Shown piece by piece: positions 25,976-34,317 of a stretch of 45,453 nucleotides of DNA. Location of the stretch: assembly GCA_025963285.1 (NCBI GenBank), contig JAOPUX010000224.1, positions 1-45,453 of the forward strand. The letters run 5' to 3'. The stretch is from Jatrophihabitans sp. (GTDB lineage: Bacteria; Actinomycetota; Actinomycetes; Mycobacteriales; Jatrophihabitantaceae). Both the position numbers and the translations under genes were made by a program. The notes under the pieces are model-generated. The model ran no database searches. It saw nothing but the letters and a program-made list of their open reading frames with translations, and was not told the origin of the DNA. Each line of letters starts with the position of its first letter. Within the stretch, counting starts at the first letter, position 1.

Positions 25976-26866
25976 GTGGGGGACCAAGTAGTACGACGGG
26001 CCGTGCGCCTCGGCCATGACTGGGTCTCCTACCTCGAGGCGGGGCCGCGCGACGGGCCGCCGGTGCTCCTGCTGCACGGGCTGCTCTCCGATGCCACGAC
26101 CTGGGAGCTGGCCCTCCCAGCCCTGGCCTCCCACGGGCTGCGGGTGATCGCTCTCGACCTGCCGGGGCACGGGGACTCGGCCAAGCCGAGGGGTACCTAT
26201 CTGCTCGACGACTTCGCGATCGCCCTCGACCGGGTGCTGCCGCTGCTGGGCATGGAGTCGGCGACGGTGGTCGGGCACTCCTTCGGCGGCGCCATCACCG
26301 TGCACTTCGGCTACCACTACCCACACCGGGTGCAGCGCCAGGTGCTCGTGTCTGCGGGCGGCCTCGGGCGTGAGGTGAACGTCGGCCTCCGGCTGCTGAC
26401 GGTCGACGGCGCCGAGGCGGTGGTGGGGGCGGTGCTCGACCGGCGCATCATCCGCCGGCTCCTCGGCAGCCAGCGGCTGCACCGGGCGGCGGGGCTCACC
26501 GAGGACCGGCTGGTGAACCTGCGGCGGATCTTCCGCAGCCTCGCCGATCCGCCGGCCCGCTCGGCATTTTTCGCCTCGGCCCGTGGGGTGATCGAGCCGT
26601 CCGGGCAGCGTGGCTCGTTCCACGAGATGGAGTACCTCGTCGAGCACCTGCCGACGATGCTCGTCTGGTCGAGCCAGGATTCGGTGATTCCGGTGGCCCA
26701 CGCCCGTGACACGCACCTGCGGCTGCCACAGAGCCGGCTCGTGGTCTTCCCTGGCGGCGGCCACGAACCGCACCGGCGCAATGCCCAGCCCTTCGCCGAC
26801 GCGGTGGCATCGTTCGTCTACGCCGACGACCCTGACGTGCCGGGCGGAGCCGACATCGTCTCATGA
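25976..26866 (+). CDS. alpha/beta hydrolase
   Basis: The 296-residue alpha/beta hydrolase has LLLHGLLSDATTW (oxyanion loop), LDLPGHGDSAKP, the nucleophile elbow VVGHSFGGA (Ser ~102), a late acid region VWSSQDSVIP and FPGGGHEPHRR (catalytic His). The GTG at 25976 was taken as start; a TAGCCT box ends 8 nt before it. Substrate unknown: the class includes esterases, C-C hydrolases and lipases of lipid and aromatic breakdown. It lies between two transporters with short gaps but has no obvious partner. Confidence 0.86.
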   Translation: MGDQVVRRAVRLGHDWVSYLEAGPRDGPPVLLLHGLLSDATTWELALPALASHGLRVIALDLPGHGDSAKPRGTYLLDDFAIALDRVLPLLGMESATVVGHSFGGAITVHFGYHYPHRVQRQVLVSAGGLGREVNVGLRLLTVDGAEAVVGAVLDRRIIRRLLGSQRLHRAAGLTEDRLVNLRRIFRSLADPPARSAFFASARGVIEPSGQRGSFHEMEYLVEHLPTMLVWSSQDSVIPVAHARDTHLRLPQSRLVVFPGGGHEPHRRNAQPFADAVASFVYADDPDVPGGADIVS

Positions 26867-26902
26867 AGTGAGATGATTGTCCTGAGGTATGGGATGATGA
26901 TC

Positions 26903-26908
26903 TAAGCT
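26903..26908 (+). promoter_or_regulatory. putative -10 box, leaderless MFS gene
   Basis: TAAGCT ends 6 nt before the GTG at 26915. The preceding AT-richer stretch (26866-26902) holds a loose repeat, gagatgattgt / gggatgatgat, that might be a regulator site. Confidence 0.4.
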
Positions 26909-26914
26909 TGGTGG

Positions 26915-28087
26915 GTGCCCGACAACCGGAGATGGACGATCCTGGCGGTCGGCGTCTTCGCCCAGGCCGCAACCTGCTCCTTCCTGTACGGCATGCCGAT
27001 GCTCGTGCCTGCGCTACGCCACCACGACCACCTCACGCTCTTCCAGGCCAGCCTCATCGTCTCCTCGCCGATCACCGGGCTGCTGCTCACGCTGATCGCC
27101 TGGGGGGCGCTTGCTGACCGGTACGGCGAGCGCATCGTGATCTTCACCGGAGTCGGTGCCGGCGCGGTGCTGCTAGGGCTGGCCCCCCTGCTGAGTTCGA
27201 CGGCCGGCCTGGCGGTGCTGCTGGGGCTGGCCGGTGCGGCGTCGGCCTCGGTGAACGCGGCCAGCGGCCGGGTGGTGATGGGCTGGTTCCCGGTGGAGGA
27301 GCGCGGGCTGGCGATGGGCACCCGCCAGACCGCCCAGCCGATCGGGGTGGCCTTGGCTGCCCTGGTGCTGCCCACGCTGGGTGCGCACTTCGGCCCGCGC
27401 GAGGCGCTGCTCTTCCCGGCGGCGCTCTGCGCTCTTGCCGCGCTTGCGGTGCTGCTGCTCGTCACGGACCCGCCACGGCCGGTGCGGGCGCCCGGTGAGG
27501 CGGCCCCCGTGTCGCCCTACCGGGGCACGTCGACGCTGGCTCGGGTGCACCTGGCCAGCTCGATGCTGGTCGTGCCGCAGTTCGCGGTGGCCACCTTCAC
27601 GTTGGCCTACCTCGTCGGGGCCCGGCACTGGGACGCCGCCGTGGCCGGCCGCTGGATCTTCGGCTTCCAGGTGGCCGGCGCCTTCGGCCGGGTGGCCTCA
27701 GGCGTCTGGTCGGACCGGGTGGGCTCGCGGCTGCGGCCGATGCAGCAGCTCGCCGTGATCAGCTTCGTCCTGATGGCACTGCTGTCGGTGGGCGCCGCCG
27801 TGCACGGGGCGTGGATCGTCGTGATCTTCGCAGTCGGCGCGGTGGTGACGGTGGCCGACAACGGGCTGGCCTACACCGCGGTGGCCGAGCTGGCCGGCTC
27901 GTCGTGGTCCGGGCGGGCACTGGGCGTGCACAACACGTCACAGAACATCGCCGCGATCGCCACCGCGCCGATGCTCGCGGCCGTGATCGGCACGTCGCAC
28001 TACACCTGGGCCTTCGCCCTCACCGCACTCTTCCCACTGCTCGCGATCCCGCTCACGCCGGTGCGCTCCGAGACCGTCAAGAAATGA
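26915..28087 (+). CDS. MFS transporter
   Basis: The 390-residue permease has twelve helices, a short loop motif GALADRYGERIVIF after helix 2, a helix-4/5 motif SVNAASGRVVMGWFPVEERGLAMGTRQTAQPIG (as in the NNP/oxalate-like MFS), and a second-half SGVWSDRVGSRLRPMQQ. Substrate unknown. The GTG start lies 6 nt after a TAAGCT box. The gene ends in a 12-bp hairpin shared with the convergent tRNA-Ser gene. Confidence 0.86.
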   Translation: MPDNRRWTILAVGVFAQAATCSFLYGMPMLVPALRHHDHLTLFQASLIVSSPITGLLLTLIAWGALADRYGERIVIFTGVGAGAVLLGLAPLLSSTAGLAVLLGLAGAASASVNAASGRVVMGWFPVEERGLAMGTRQTAQPIGVALAALVLPTLGAHFGPREALLFPAALCALAALAVLLLVTDPPRPVRAPGEAAPVSPYRGTSTLARVHLASSMLVVPQFAVATFTLAYLVGARHWDAAVAGRWIFGFQVAGAFGRVASGVWSDRVGSRLRPMQQLAVISFVLMALLSVGAAVHGAWIVVIFAVGAVVTVADNGLAYTAVAELAGSSWSGRALGVHNTSQNIAAIATAPMLAAVIGTSHYTWAFALTALFPLLAIPLTPVRSETVKK

Positions 28088-28115
28088 CAAGAGCCCCGAT
28101 TTCTCGGGGCTCTTG
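28088..28115. terminator. bidirectional terminator, MFS gene / tRNA-Ser
   Basis: A perfect 12-bp stem (caagagccccga and its complement) with a tttc loop starts right after the MFS stop and just beyond the 3' end of the convergent tRNA gene. Confidence 0.85.
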
Positions 28116-28120
28116 TGCGG

Positions 28121-28205
28121 CGGAGGATAAGGGATTTGAACCCTTGAGGGGTTTCCCCCAACCCGCGTTCCAGGCGAGCGCCATAGGCCACTAGGCGAAT
28201 CCTCC
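28121..28205 (-). tRNA. tRNA-Ser(GGA)
   Basis: The minus strand folds as a cloverleaf with a 7-bp acceptor stem (GGAGGAT/ATCCTCC plus discriminator G), an anticodon stem CTCGC/GCGGG around the loop CTGGAAC (anticodon GGA, reading UCC and UCU), the long variable arm expected for tRNA-Ser, and a T arm with GGTTCAAATCC. CCA is not encoded. It lies next to the SRP RNA gene, as in many actinobacteria. Confidence 0.93.
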
Positions 28206-28275
28206 GTCGGCGAGTTTACGGGGTCGCGGGAGGACTCTGCGCCACGAGGGTGTGCGCGGGGCCCCGGGCGGGCCG

Positions 28276-28281
28276 TAGAGT
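28276..28281 (+). promoter_or_regulatory. -10 box of the SRP RNA gene
   Basis: TAGAGT lies 7 nt before the predicted 5' end of the SRP RNA. No strong -35 is visible. Confidence 0.45.
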
Positions 28282-28287
28282 AAGCGG

Positions 28288-28380
28288 CCGACCCCCCGTG
28301 CGGCGTCCACCCAGTGAACCTCCCCAGGGCCGGAAGGCAGCAAGGATAAGCAGGCTCTGACGGGTGCGCGGGGGGTCCCT
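28288..28380 (+). ncRNA. ffs: signal recognition particle RNA (4.5S type)
   Basis: The conserved apical domain is plain: gggccggaaggcagcaagga (with its GGAA tetraloop region) followed by taagcaggctct. It is closed by complementary ends gacccccc (28290) and ggggggtc (28370-28377). The RNA binds Ffh and targets nascent membrane and secreted proteins. A small hairpin after the 3' end (ccctg...caggg, 28378-28394) may end transcription. Confidence 0.95.
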
Positions 28381-28403
28381 GCACGTTCCAGGGGCAGGCG
28401 GGG

Positions 28404-28619
28404 TTAGTCGGGCTGAACCGACCCGGGCGGTGCCGGGGGCTGCCAGCTGCCGCCGTGGCGCGTCCAGCCCGGTCCGGGCTGCGGTGAGAGCGAGTCGATC
28501 CGCAGGTAACCCTGCGTCGCCGCGAACGACGGCGTCGCCACCACTACGTTCGTGATCACGTTGCCGGAGACTCGGGCGTAGACGTGGGTCGGTTCCTCAG
28601 GGAGCTCCTCGATGGTCAT
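28404..28619 (-). CDS. small phage-tail-associated-type protein
   Basis: The 71-residue protein has the pattern common in small phage tail-fibre-associated proteins: a short N-terminal strand (HVYARVSGNVITNVVVATPSFAATQGYLRID) and a C-terminal PQPGPGWTRHGGSWQPP resembling the GxGWxYDGxxWxPP motif. The ATG at 28619 overlaps the stop of the large beta-helix gene (ATGA), so it is coupled; an alternative GTG at 28628 is less likely. Probable partner or chaperone-like companion of the upstream protein. Motif similarity is from memory; confidence moderate. Confidence 0.6.
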   Translation of the reverse strand: MTIEELPEEPTHVYARVSGNVITNVVVATPSFAATQGYLRIDSLSPQPGPGWTRHGGSWQPPAPPGSVQPD

Positions 28620-30925
28620 GACACCCACCAGATCTGTACGCCACCGGCCGCGCCCGCACCGCCGTTGCCACCGATGCCACCCGAGCCGCCTGCCCCGCCG
28701 CCGTTGCCGCCGCAGCCGGGCAGCACCGCAGTGGCGCCGTTCGATCCGTCCGGCGTCAGGTTGGTGTTCGCGCCGGCGGTCGCCCGCTGTCCGAGGCCGA
28801 GCGCGGCGCTGCCCGGCCCTCCGCCGCGGTTCGACGACGAGCCCGCTCCGGAGGCGCCGCCGCTCATCCCGTTGAAGGTGGGGATGGCGCTGTACCCGGA
28901 CATCGAGCCGCAGCCGGGCGAGGAGTTGGCCCAGCTGAAGTCGTTGCAGCCGAAGGCACCCGCGCCGGCCGGCGGCGCTGCCGAGACGACACCCGCGCCG
29001 GGAGAGCCGGCACCCCCGCCGCCACCGACCGCCGTCACCGCGACCCGCCCCGCGGCGGTGATGACACCGCTCGTGCCACCGGTGGTGCCAGCCTGCCCGG
29101 CGTTGCCGGTCAGCCCGATGTTGGCAGCCCCGCCCTGCCCGCCGACCCCGCCGGCGCCGATCATGATCGTGAGGACGTCGCCGGGCGTCACCGCGAGATC
29201 GATGTCGATCATCATCCCGGAGCCGCCGCCGGCCCCTCCGTAGCAGGTGCCGCTCAAGGTCAGCAGGCCGATGTTGCCGGCCCCGCCACCGCCACCGCCG
29301 CCCCCGATGGCACGGACGCGAAGTGCCGTGACCCCACCTGGCACGGTGAACGTCGAGGAGGAGACGAAGGTCTTCGAGCGCTGCGCCGGGGCGTACCAGA
29401 TGCCGCCGTCGGTGACCTCGAGCTGCTTGGAGTCGGTGTTGAACCGGATGGCACCAGCCATCGATCCCGTCACCGTCGGGCGCGTTGCGGTGGTGCCGTA
29501 GCCCGTGGCCAGTAGCTGCCCCCGATCCACGCCGAGCGCTCCGACGTCGCGGCGGCTCAGCGCCACGTCACCCACGTAGTCGGTGCCCGAGCCCCAGACC
29601 TTGCGGCCGGCGGCGGTCTCGAACGTCAGATAGCCCGCGGCGCTCGGGTTCAGGCTGGCGTAGCTCAGGTCGTTGGAGGTCCGCCGGGTCGAGGCGATCA
29701 CCTCACTCTGCGAGTTGGCGATGAACGTCTGCGGGTCCATGCCCGGATCTGCGGCGTAGCGGCTCGCGCAGTTGTTGTACTGCAGCACGCCCTTGATGTC
29801 GACGATCGGCTTGCCGCTGGTGAGGTAGATCGGCGAGGTGAGGTTCTGGAACGTCGTGAAGCCGGTGCAGATGAGCTGGGACCCCGAGTCGACCTGGACG
29901 CCGACGCCGCCCTGGCTGGCCGACGTGCTCTGGAGGAGCACGTCCTCGAAGACGATGTCGATGGACTGGTCGGTGAGCTGGACGAGCGGGCCGCTGGTGG
30001 CCATCGAGGCGTAGAACGAGGCGTGGTCGAACTTGATCCGCACGGCGCTGTTCAAGTAGACGAGGCTCACCGAACTCGAGCGCGTGTACTCGATCAGGCA
30101 CTGGTGGAAGACGTGGTTGGAGGGCGTGTTGAACGGACCGCCGGTGAGCTGGCTGTCGATGCGCAGGTTGTAGCGGCCGGCGTCGGCGAACTCGCAGCGG
30201 CTGAAGAGGGCGCTGCCGTAGCCCTGGTCGAGCACCCACGAGTCGCGCGCACTGGCGATGCCGACGACGTTGTACCAGGCGTCGTTCTGGCAGCCGAGGC
30301 AGGTGATGCCGTCCTGAGCGGAGTTGATCACGGTGATCGCCTGGAACGTCCGGCCCACCCAGTTCCCGATGCCGCCGTTGCGCAACAGCGGTTGGGTAGC
30401 GATCAGGTTGCCGTCGATGCGGAAGTTGCCGGTGAGCCCGCCGCCGGCGGAGATGGTGACGCCGGCACCCGGAGTGGTGCACTGCAGCACGGTGGCGGAC
30501 TTGCCGTAGCCGCCCCCCGCGCCGCTGAGGTCCTGGCCGGAGCCGACCATGAGCTGGCCGGCGAGCTGGTAGGTGCCTGACTGGAGGTAGAGCACGCCCT
30601 GCGCGGGCAGGGCAGCCTGCAGGGCAGCCGTGTCGTCGCCTCCGGACGGCGCCGGTGCGTAAGTGAGCACGGCGGGGGAGGAGCCGTCGGCCGAGGCTGC
30701 GCCCGGGAGCATCGTCGAGCCGGCCAGGGCGGCGAAGGCGGCGGCGCCCCCGGTGAGCAGGGCGCGTCGTCCCACGCGTCGCTGCCGGACCTCGTCGACG
30801 GCGAGCGGGACGTCCACGGGCCGCCGAACGGGAACCGTGGTGCGGTCGGCAGAGGGCCGCGCGTCGAGCGCGGGGCCGGCTTGGCACCAAGGCGGCAGGT
30901 TGCCGGCGGGGGCGGGCAGTGGCAC
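28616..30925 (-). CDS. TAT-exported beta-helix protein with phage-tail-like glycine-rich C-terminus
   Basis: The 769-residue protein begins with a ~50-residue cytoplasmic stretch and then a twin-arginine-type signal (RVGRRALLTGGAAAFAALAGS ... ASA, ~50-80). A pectate-lyase-3-like right-handed beta-helix follows (~85-400; GGDDTAALQAALPAQGVLYLQSG). A tail-fibre-like region comes next (ETAAGRKVWGSGTDYVGDVALSRRDVGALGVDRG; GAIRFNTDSKQLEVTDGGIWYAPA). It ends in an extremely Gly-rich domain (~545-769) that starts TFTVPGGVTALRVRAIGGGG, as in phage adhesin tips. No catalytic residues of a lyase are evident. It is probably a surface adhesin or glycan-binding fibre of phage origin. Confidence 0.8.
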   Translation of the reverse strand: MPLPAPAGNLPPWCQAGPALDARPSADRTTVPVRRPVDVPLAVDEVRQRRVGRRALLTGGAAAFAALAGSTMLPGAASADGSSPAVLTYAPAPSGGDDTAALQAALPAQGVLYLQSGTYQLAGQLMVGSGQDLSGAGGGYGKSATVLQCTTPGAGVTISAGGGLTGNFRIDGNLIATQPLLRNGGIGNWVGRTFQAITVINSAQDGITCLGCQNDAWYNVVGIASARDSWVLDQGYGSALFSRCEFADAGRYNLRIDSQLTGGPFNTPSNHVFHQCLIEYTRSSSVSLVYLNSAVRIKFDHASFYASMATSGPLVQLTDQSIDIVFEDVLLQSTSASQGGVGVQVDSGSQLICTGFTTFQNLTSPIYLTSGKPIVDIKGVLQYNNCASRYAADPGMDPQTFIANSQSEVIASTRRTSNDLSYASLNPSAAGYLTFETAAGRKVWGSGTDYVGDVALSRRDVGALGVDRGQLLATGYGTTATRPTVTGSMAGAIRFNTDSKQLEVTDGGIWYAPAQRSKTFVSSSTFTVPGGVTALRVRAIGGGGGGGGAGNIGLLTLSGTCYGGAGGGSGMMIDIDLAVTPGDVLTIMIGAGGVGGQGGAANIGLTGNAGQAGTTGGTSGVITAAGRVAVTAVGGGGGAGSPGAGVVSAAPPAGAGAFGCNDFSWANSSPGCGSMSGYSAIPTFNGMSGGASGAGSSSNRGGGPGSAALGLGQRATAGANTNLTPDGSNGATAVLPGCGGNGGGAGGSGGIGGNGGAGAAGGVQIWWVS

Positions 30926-31080
30926 GTGGGGCTCCTCAGGTCTGACTCGCGCCCCCGCGCCAAAATCTCACACAAAAAGTACATCGCCCTAAAGCGATAT
31001 TTAACCCAGGTGATCGGACCACACCTTTCGTTGCAACGCAAGAGCCCGAGGGTTGGTGGCGAGCTGTCGGAGTTGGTCGT
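30926..31080. promoter_or_regulatory. AT-rich divergent spacer between beta-helix gene and dnaX
   Basis: This spacer is markedly AT-richer than the surroundings and holds a hairpin atcgc-cctaaa-gcgat (30983-30998). It must contain the promoter of the minus-strand beta-helix gene. No clear -35/-10 pair stands out. Confidence 0.35.
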
Positions 31081-31086
31081 TAGGGT
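31081..31086 (+). promoter_or_regulatory. putative -10 box, leaderless dnaX
   Basis: TAGGGT ends 6 nt before the dnaX GTG, consistent with transcription starting at the start codon. Confidence 0.45.
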
Positions 31087-31092
31087 CAGCTG

Positions 31093-33114
31093 GTGGCAAG
31101 CAATCTGGCGTTGTACCGGAAGTACCGTTCTGCCACGTTCAGCGAGGTCATCGGCCAGGAGCACGTCACCGAGCCGCTCCGTGCTGCCCTCAACGCGCAG
31201 CGGATCAACCATGCCTACCTCTTCAGTGGTCCGCGCGGCTGCGGCAAGACCTCCAGCGCCCGGATCCTGGCCCGGTCCCTCAACTGCGCCGAAGGGCCGA
31301 CCGCCGATCCGTGCGGCGTCTGCCACTCCTGCATCGAACTCGCGCCCAACGGCGCCGGGTCGATCGATGTCATCGAGATCGACGCGGCCAGCCACAACGG
31401 CGTCGACGATGCGCGCGACCTTCGGGAGCGGGCCTTCTTCGCCCCGGTGCGGGATCGCTTCAAGGTCTACATCATCGACGAGGCGCACATGGTCACCACG
31501 GCAGCGTTCAACGCGCTGCTCAAGCTCGTCGAAGAGCCGCCGGACTTCCTCGTCTTCGTCTTCGCCACCACTGAGCCGGACAAGGTGCTCACCACCATCC
31601 GCTCGCGCACCCACCACTACCCGTTCCGGCTCATCCCGCCGGGCGTGATGCGCACCCACCTGGAGGCCATCTGCCTGGCCGAGGGGATGACGGTCGAGCC
31701 TGCCGTGCTGCCGCTCGTCGTCCGGGCCGGCGGTGGTTCGGCGCGTGACTCGCTCTCCATCCTCGACCAGCTCCTCGCCGGGGCCGGCGACGACGGCGTC
31801 ACCTACGCCCGCGCGGTCGCGCTGCTCGGCGTCACCGACTCCACCCTCCTCGACGACATGGTCGACAGCCTCGCCGCCGGTGATGCCGCCGGCGTCTACG
31901 GCACGGTCGACAAGGTGGTGGAGGCCGGCCATGATCCGCGGCGCTTCGCCGCCGACCTCCTCGACCGCTTTCGCGACCTCATCCTGCTCGACGCAGTACC
32001 CGATGCCGCGGTACGGGGGCTCATCGACGCCCCGCAGGACCAGGTCGCCGGGATGGCCGACCAGGCCGCGCGCATCGGGGCGGCCTCGCTCACCCGCTAC
32101 GCCGAGATCGTCCACACCGCGCTGCTCGAGATGCGGGGCACCACCGCCCCGCGGCTGGTGCTCGAACTGCTCTGCGCCCGCATGCAGCTGCCTGATGCCT
32201 CGGCCGACGCCGCGGCTGTGCTGCAGCGCGTCGAGCGGCTGGAGCGCCGTCTCTCGGAGTCAGGCGGCGGGGAGGCCGCGCCCGTCGCTCCCAAGACGCC
32301 ATCCGCAGCCCGTGCCGAGCCGGCCGCGGGCCGCACGGTGACCGCGGCAGCAACACCTGGGGCGGCCCGACAGCCACGTACGGCCACTCCGGCTCCGGTA
32401 CCGCCGGTGCCGATGGCGGCGCTGAACACCGCACCCCACGTCAACGAGCCCGCCGCCGAGCGGCCGGCAGCCGAAAGGTCACTGGCTGAGAAGCCGGCGG
32501 CTCCCGTCGAGCCGCCGGCTCCGGAGGTCGCGACACCCGCCGCTGCCCCGCCGCCACCAGCGCCGCCGGCACCGACACCGACAGTGGCCGCGGCGGCGGT
32601 CGAGGCGCCGGTGGTCGCTGCCTCGGCGAGCGAGCCAGCCGCTGCGGGTGAGCTCGACGCCACCGCGCTGCGCCGGATCTGGCCCGAGGTGCTGGAGGTG
32701 GTCAAGCGCTCCAGCCGCCGTACCAGGGCCCTGCTCGACAATGCCCAGATCACTGCCGCCCAGGGTGTCCACGTCACGCTTGCCGCCCCGGCCGCGCTGG
32801 CAAAGATGATCAATGAGGAGAGCAACACCGCGGTACTTCGGGCGGCGCTCACTGAGGTCGTCGGGGGCTCGTGGCGGGTGACGGCGGAGGCCGGCACCGG
32901 CAGCCCGCCGCCCAGCGATCTTCCGGACGAGCCCGATGCCCCGGCCCAGGTGGGGCGCGGCCCTGCGCCGCAGCGCGAGCCTGAGCCCGACCCCCGCGAC
33001 ACCACCGACCTCGACGCCGAGCCCGACCCGAACGCCAAGGCGCACGACCCCGAGGCCGAGGCGATGCGGCTGCTGCAGGACCAGCTCGGCGCACGCCCCG
33101 TCGAGGGTCAGTGA
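31093..33114 (+). CDS. dnaX: DNA polymerase III subunits gamma/tau
   Basis: The 673-residue clamp-loader ATPase begins YRKYRSATFSEVIGQEHVTEPL. It has Walker A GPRGCGKTSSARI (~45), a four-Cys zinc module (C-AEGPTADPCGVCHSC), the DEAHMVTTAAFNALLKLVEEPP Walker B/sensor region and an SRC-equivalent TIRSRTHHYPFR. Domain III follows. A long Ala/Pro-rich linker (~375-520) leads to a C-terminal tau-like domain (LRRIWPEVLEVVKRSSRRTRALLDNAQ). It loads the sliding clamp and organises the replisome. It heads the conserved dnaX-ybaB-recR order. I see no clear slippery A-run, so a separate gamma form is not predicted. Confidence 0.97.
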   Translation: MASNLALYRKYRSATFSEVIGQEHVTEPLRAALNAQRINHAYLFSGPRGCGKTSSARILARSLNCAEGPTADPCGVCHSCIELAPNGAGSIDVIEIDAASHNGVDDARDLRERAFFAPVRDRFKVYIIDEAHMVTTAAFNALLKLVEEPPDFLVFVFATTEPDKVLTTIRSRTHHYPFRLIPPGVMRTHLEAICLAEGMTVEPAVLPLVVRAGGGSARDSLSILDQLLAGAGDDGVTYARAVALLGVTDSTLLDDMVDSLAAGDAAGVYGTVDKVVEAGHDPRRFAADLLDRFRDLILLDAVPDAAVRGLIDAPQDQVAGMADQAARIGAASLTRYAEIVHTALLEMRGTTAPRLVLELLCARMQLPDASADAAAVLQRVERLERRLSESGGGEAAPVAPKTPSAARAEPAAGRTVTAAATPGAARQPRTATPAPVPPVPMAALNTAPHVNEPAAERPAAERSLAEKPAAPVEPPAPEVATPAAAPPPPAPPAPTPTVAAAAVEAPVVAASASEPAAAGELDATALRRIWPEVLEVVKRSSRRTRALLDNAQITAAQGVHVTLAAPAALAKMINEESNTAVLRAALTEVVGGSWRVTAEAGTGSPPPSDLPDEPDAPAQVGRGPAPQREPEPDPRDTTDLDAEPDPNAKAHDPEAEAMRLLQDQLGARPVEGQ

Positions 33115-33162
33115 ACCGCGCCATCGGCTCACCCCCGCGAGCGCGGTAGGTACTGCCGACTT

Positions 33163-33205
33163 TGTCCGACGGGTTGTACGACAACGTCGTACAACCCGTC
33201 GGACA
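33163..33205. repeat. perfect 20-bp hairpin between dnaX and ybaB
   Basis: tgtccgacgggttgtacgac pairs exactly with its complement around an aac loop. The left flank reads cgactttgt, which is also the first part of the palindrome at 40621. It lies ~50 nt after dnaX with no U tract. It could be a terminator-like or REP-like element. Confidence 0.75.
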
Positions 33206-33331
33206 GATCCTGACTCCCCCTACCCTCGGCCCGCCCGAACCGCGGTCCCGGAGACGTGGTTGTCGTATTCGCGAGTTACCCTGAGCACCCTTGGGCGGAT
33301 CAGCCAGACAAATCGGTGAACGGAGTACGGC

Positions 33332-33694
33332 GTGGCCTCGCGTGGTGGTGGATTCGGTGGCGGTCAGCCGAACATGCAGCAGCTGATGAAGCAGGCTCAG
33401 AAGATGCAGCAGCAGCTTGAGTCTGCGCAGGCCGAGCTTGCGGTCACCGAGGTCACCGGCTCGGCCGGGGGTGGGCTGGTCACGGCCACCGTCCTCGGCT
33501 CAGGTGAGCTCCTCGCGCTCACGATCGACCCGAAGGCCATCGATCCTGACGATGTCGAGACGCTGCAGGATCTCGTGGTTGCTGCGGTGCGCGATGCGAA
33601 CCGTGCCGCCACTGAACTCGCCAACGAGAAGATGGGTCCGCTCACGGCAGGCATGGGTGGGGGCCTCGGCGGTCTCGGCCTCCCGGGCCTCTAG
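33332..33694 (+). CDS. ybaB: YbaB/EbfC nucleoid-associated protein
   Basis: The 120-residue protein has an N-terminal Gly-rich lead ([28 protein letters not shown]) and the family core [49 protein letters not shown]. Members are dimeric DNA-binding proteins usually encoded between dnaX and recR, as here. The GTG start at 33332 has GGAG 6 nt upstream. recR follows after 11 nt. Confidence 0.95.
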   Translation: MASRGGGFGGGQPNMQQLMKQAQKMQQQLESAQAELAVTEVTGSAGGGLVTATVLGSGELLALTIDPKAIDPDDVETLQDLVVAAVRDANRAATELANEKMGPLTAGMGGGLGGLGLPGL

Positions 33695-33705
33695 ACCGGC
33701 CGGGC

Positions 33706-34302
33706 ATGTACGAAGGCGCAGTTCAGGACCTGATCGACGAGCTCGGCAGGCTGCCCGGTGTCGGGCCGAAGAGCGCCCAGCGGATCGCGTTCCACCTCCT
33801 CGCCGCGGAGTCCGCTGACGTCACCCGGCTCGCCGAGACGCTCATCCGCGTCAAGAGCTCGGTGAAGTTCTGCTCGGTCTGCGGCAACGTCGCCGAGGCC
33901 GACATCTGCCGGATCTGCGGCGATCTGCGCCGCGACCCCACCGTCATCTGCGTGGTCGAGGAGCCCAAGGACGTCGTCGCCGTCGAGCGCACCCGCGAGT
34001 TCCGCGGGCGCTACCACGTGCTCGGTGGCGCGATCAGCCCCATCGACGGCGTGGGCCCGGATGATCTGCGCATCCGTGAGCTGCTCACCCGGCTGCGCGA
34101 CGGCGTCGTCACCGAACTGATCCTGGCCACCGACCCGAATCTCGAGGGTGAGGCCACGGCCACCTACCTCGCTCGTCTGGTGAACCCGATGGGGCTCACC
34201 GTTACCCGGCTGGCCAGCGGCCTGCCGGTGGGTGGCGACCTCGAGTACGCCGACGAAGTCACGCTCGGTCGGGCCTTCTCCGGCCGTCGGCGGGTCGACT
34301 AG
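33706..34302 (+). CDS. recR: recombination mediator RecR
   Basis: The 198-residue protein has an HhH region ([21 protein letters not shown]), a C4 zinc finger ([16 protein letters not shown]), a Toprim domain ([17 protein letters not shown]; then [20 protein letters not shown]) and the C-terminal Walker-B-like tail. It works with RecO to load RecA at gaps in the RecFOR pathway. It lies 11 nt after ybaB, in one operon. Confidence 0.97.
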   Translation: MYEGAVQDLIDELGRLPGVGPKSAQRIAFHLLAAESADVTRLAETLIRVKSSVKFCSVCGNVAEADICRICGDLRRDPTVICVVEEPKDVVAVERTREFRGRYHVLGGAISPIDGVGPDDLRIRELLTRLRDGVVTELILATDPNLEGEATATYLARLVNPMGLTVTRLASGLPVGGDLEYADEVTLGRAFSGRRRVD

Positions 34303-34317
34303 ATCGGTGGTTCTCCG

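Noticed and set aside
28616..30925. Intact prophage
   Set aside because: Only two tail-like genes are present. There is no integrase, capsid, terminase or visible att repeats, and core genes resume on both sides.
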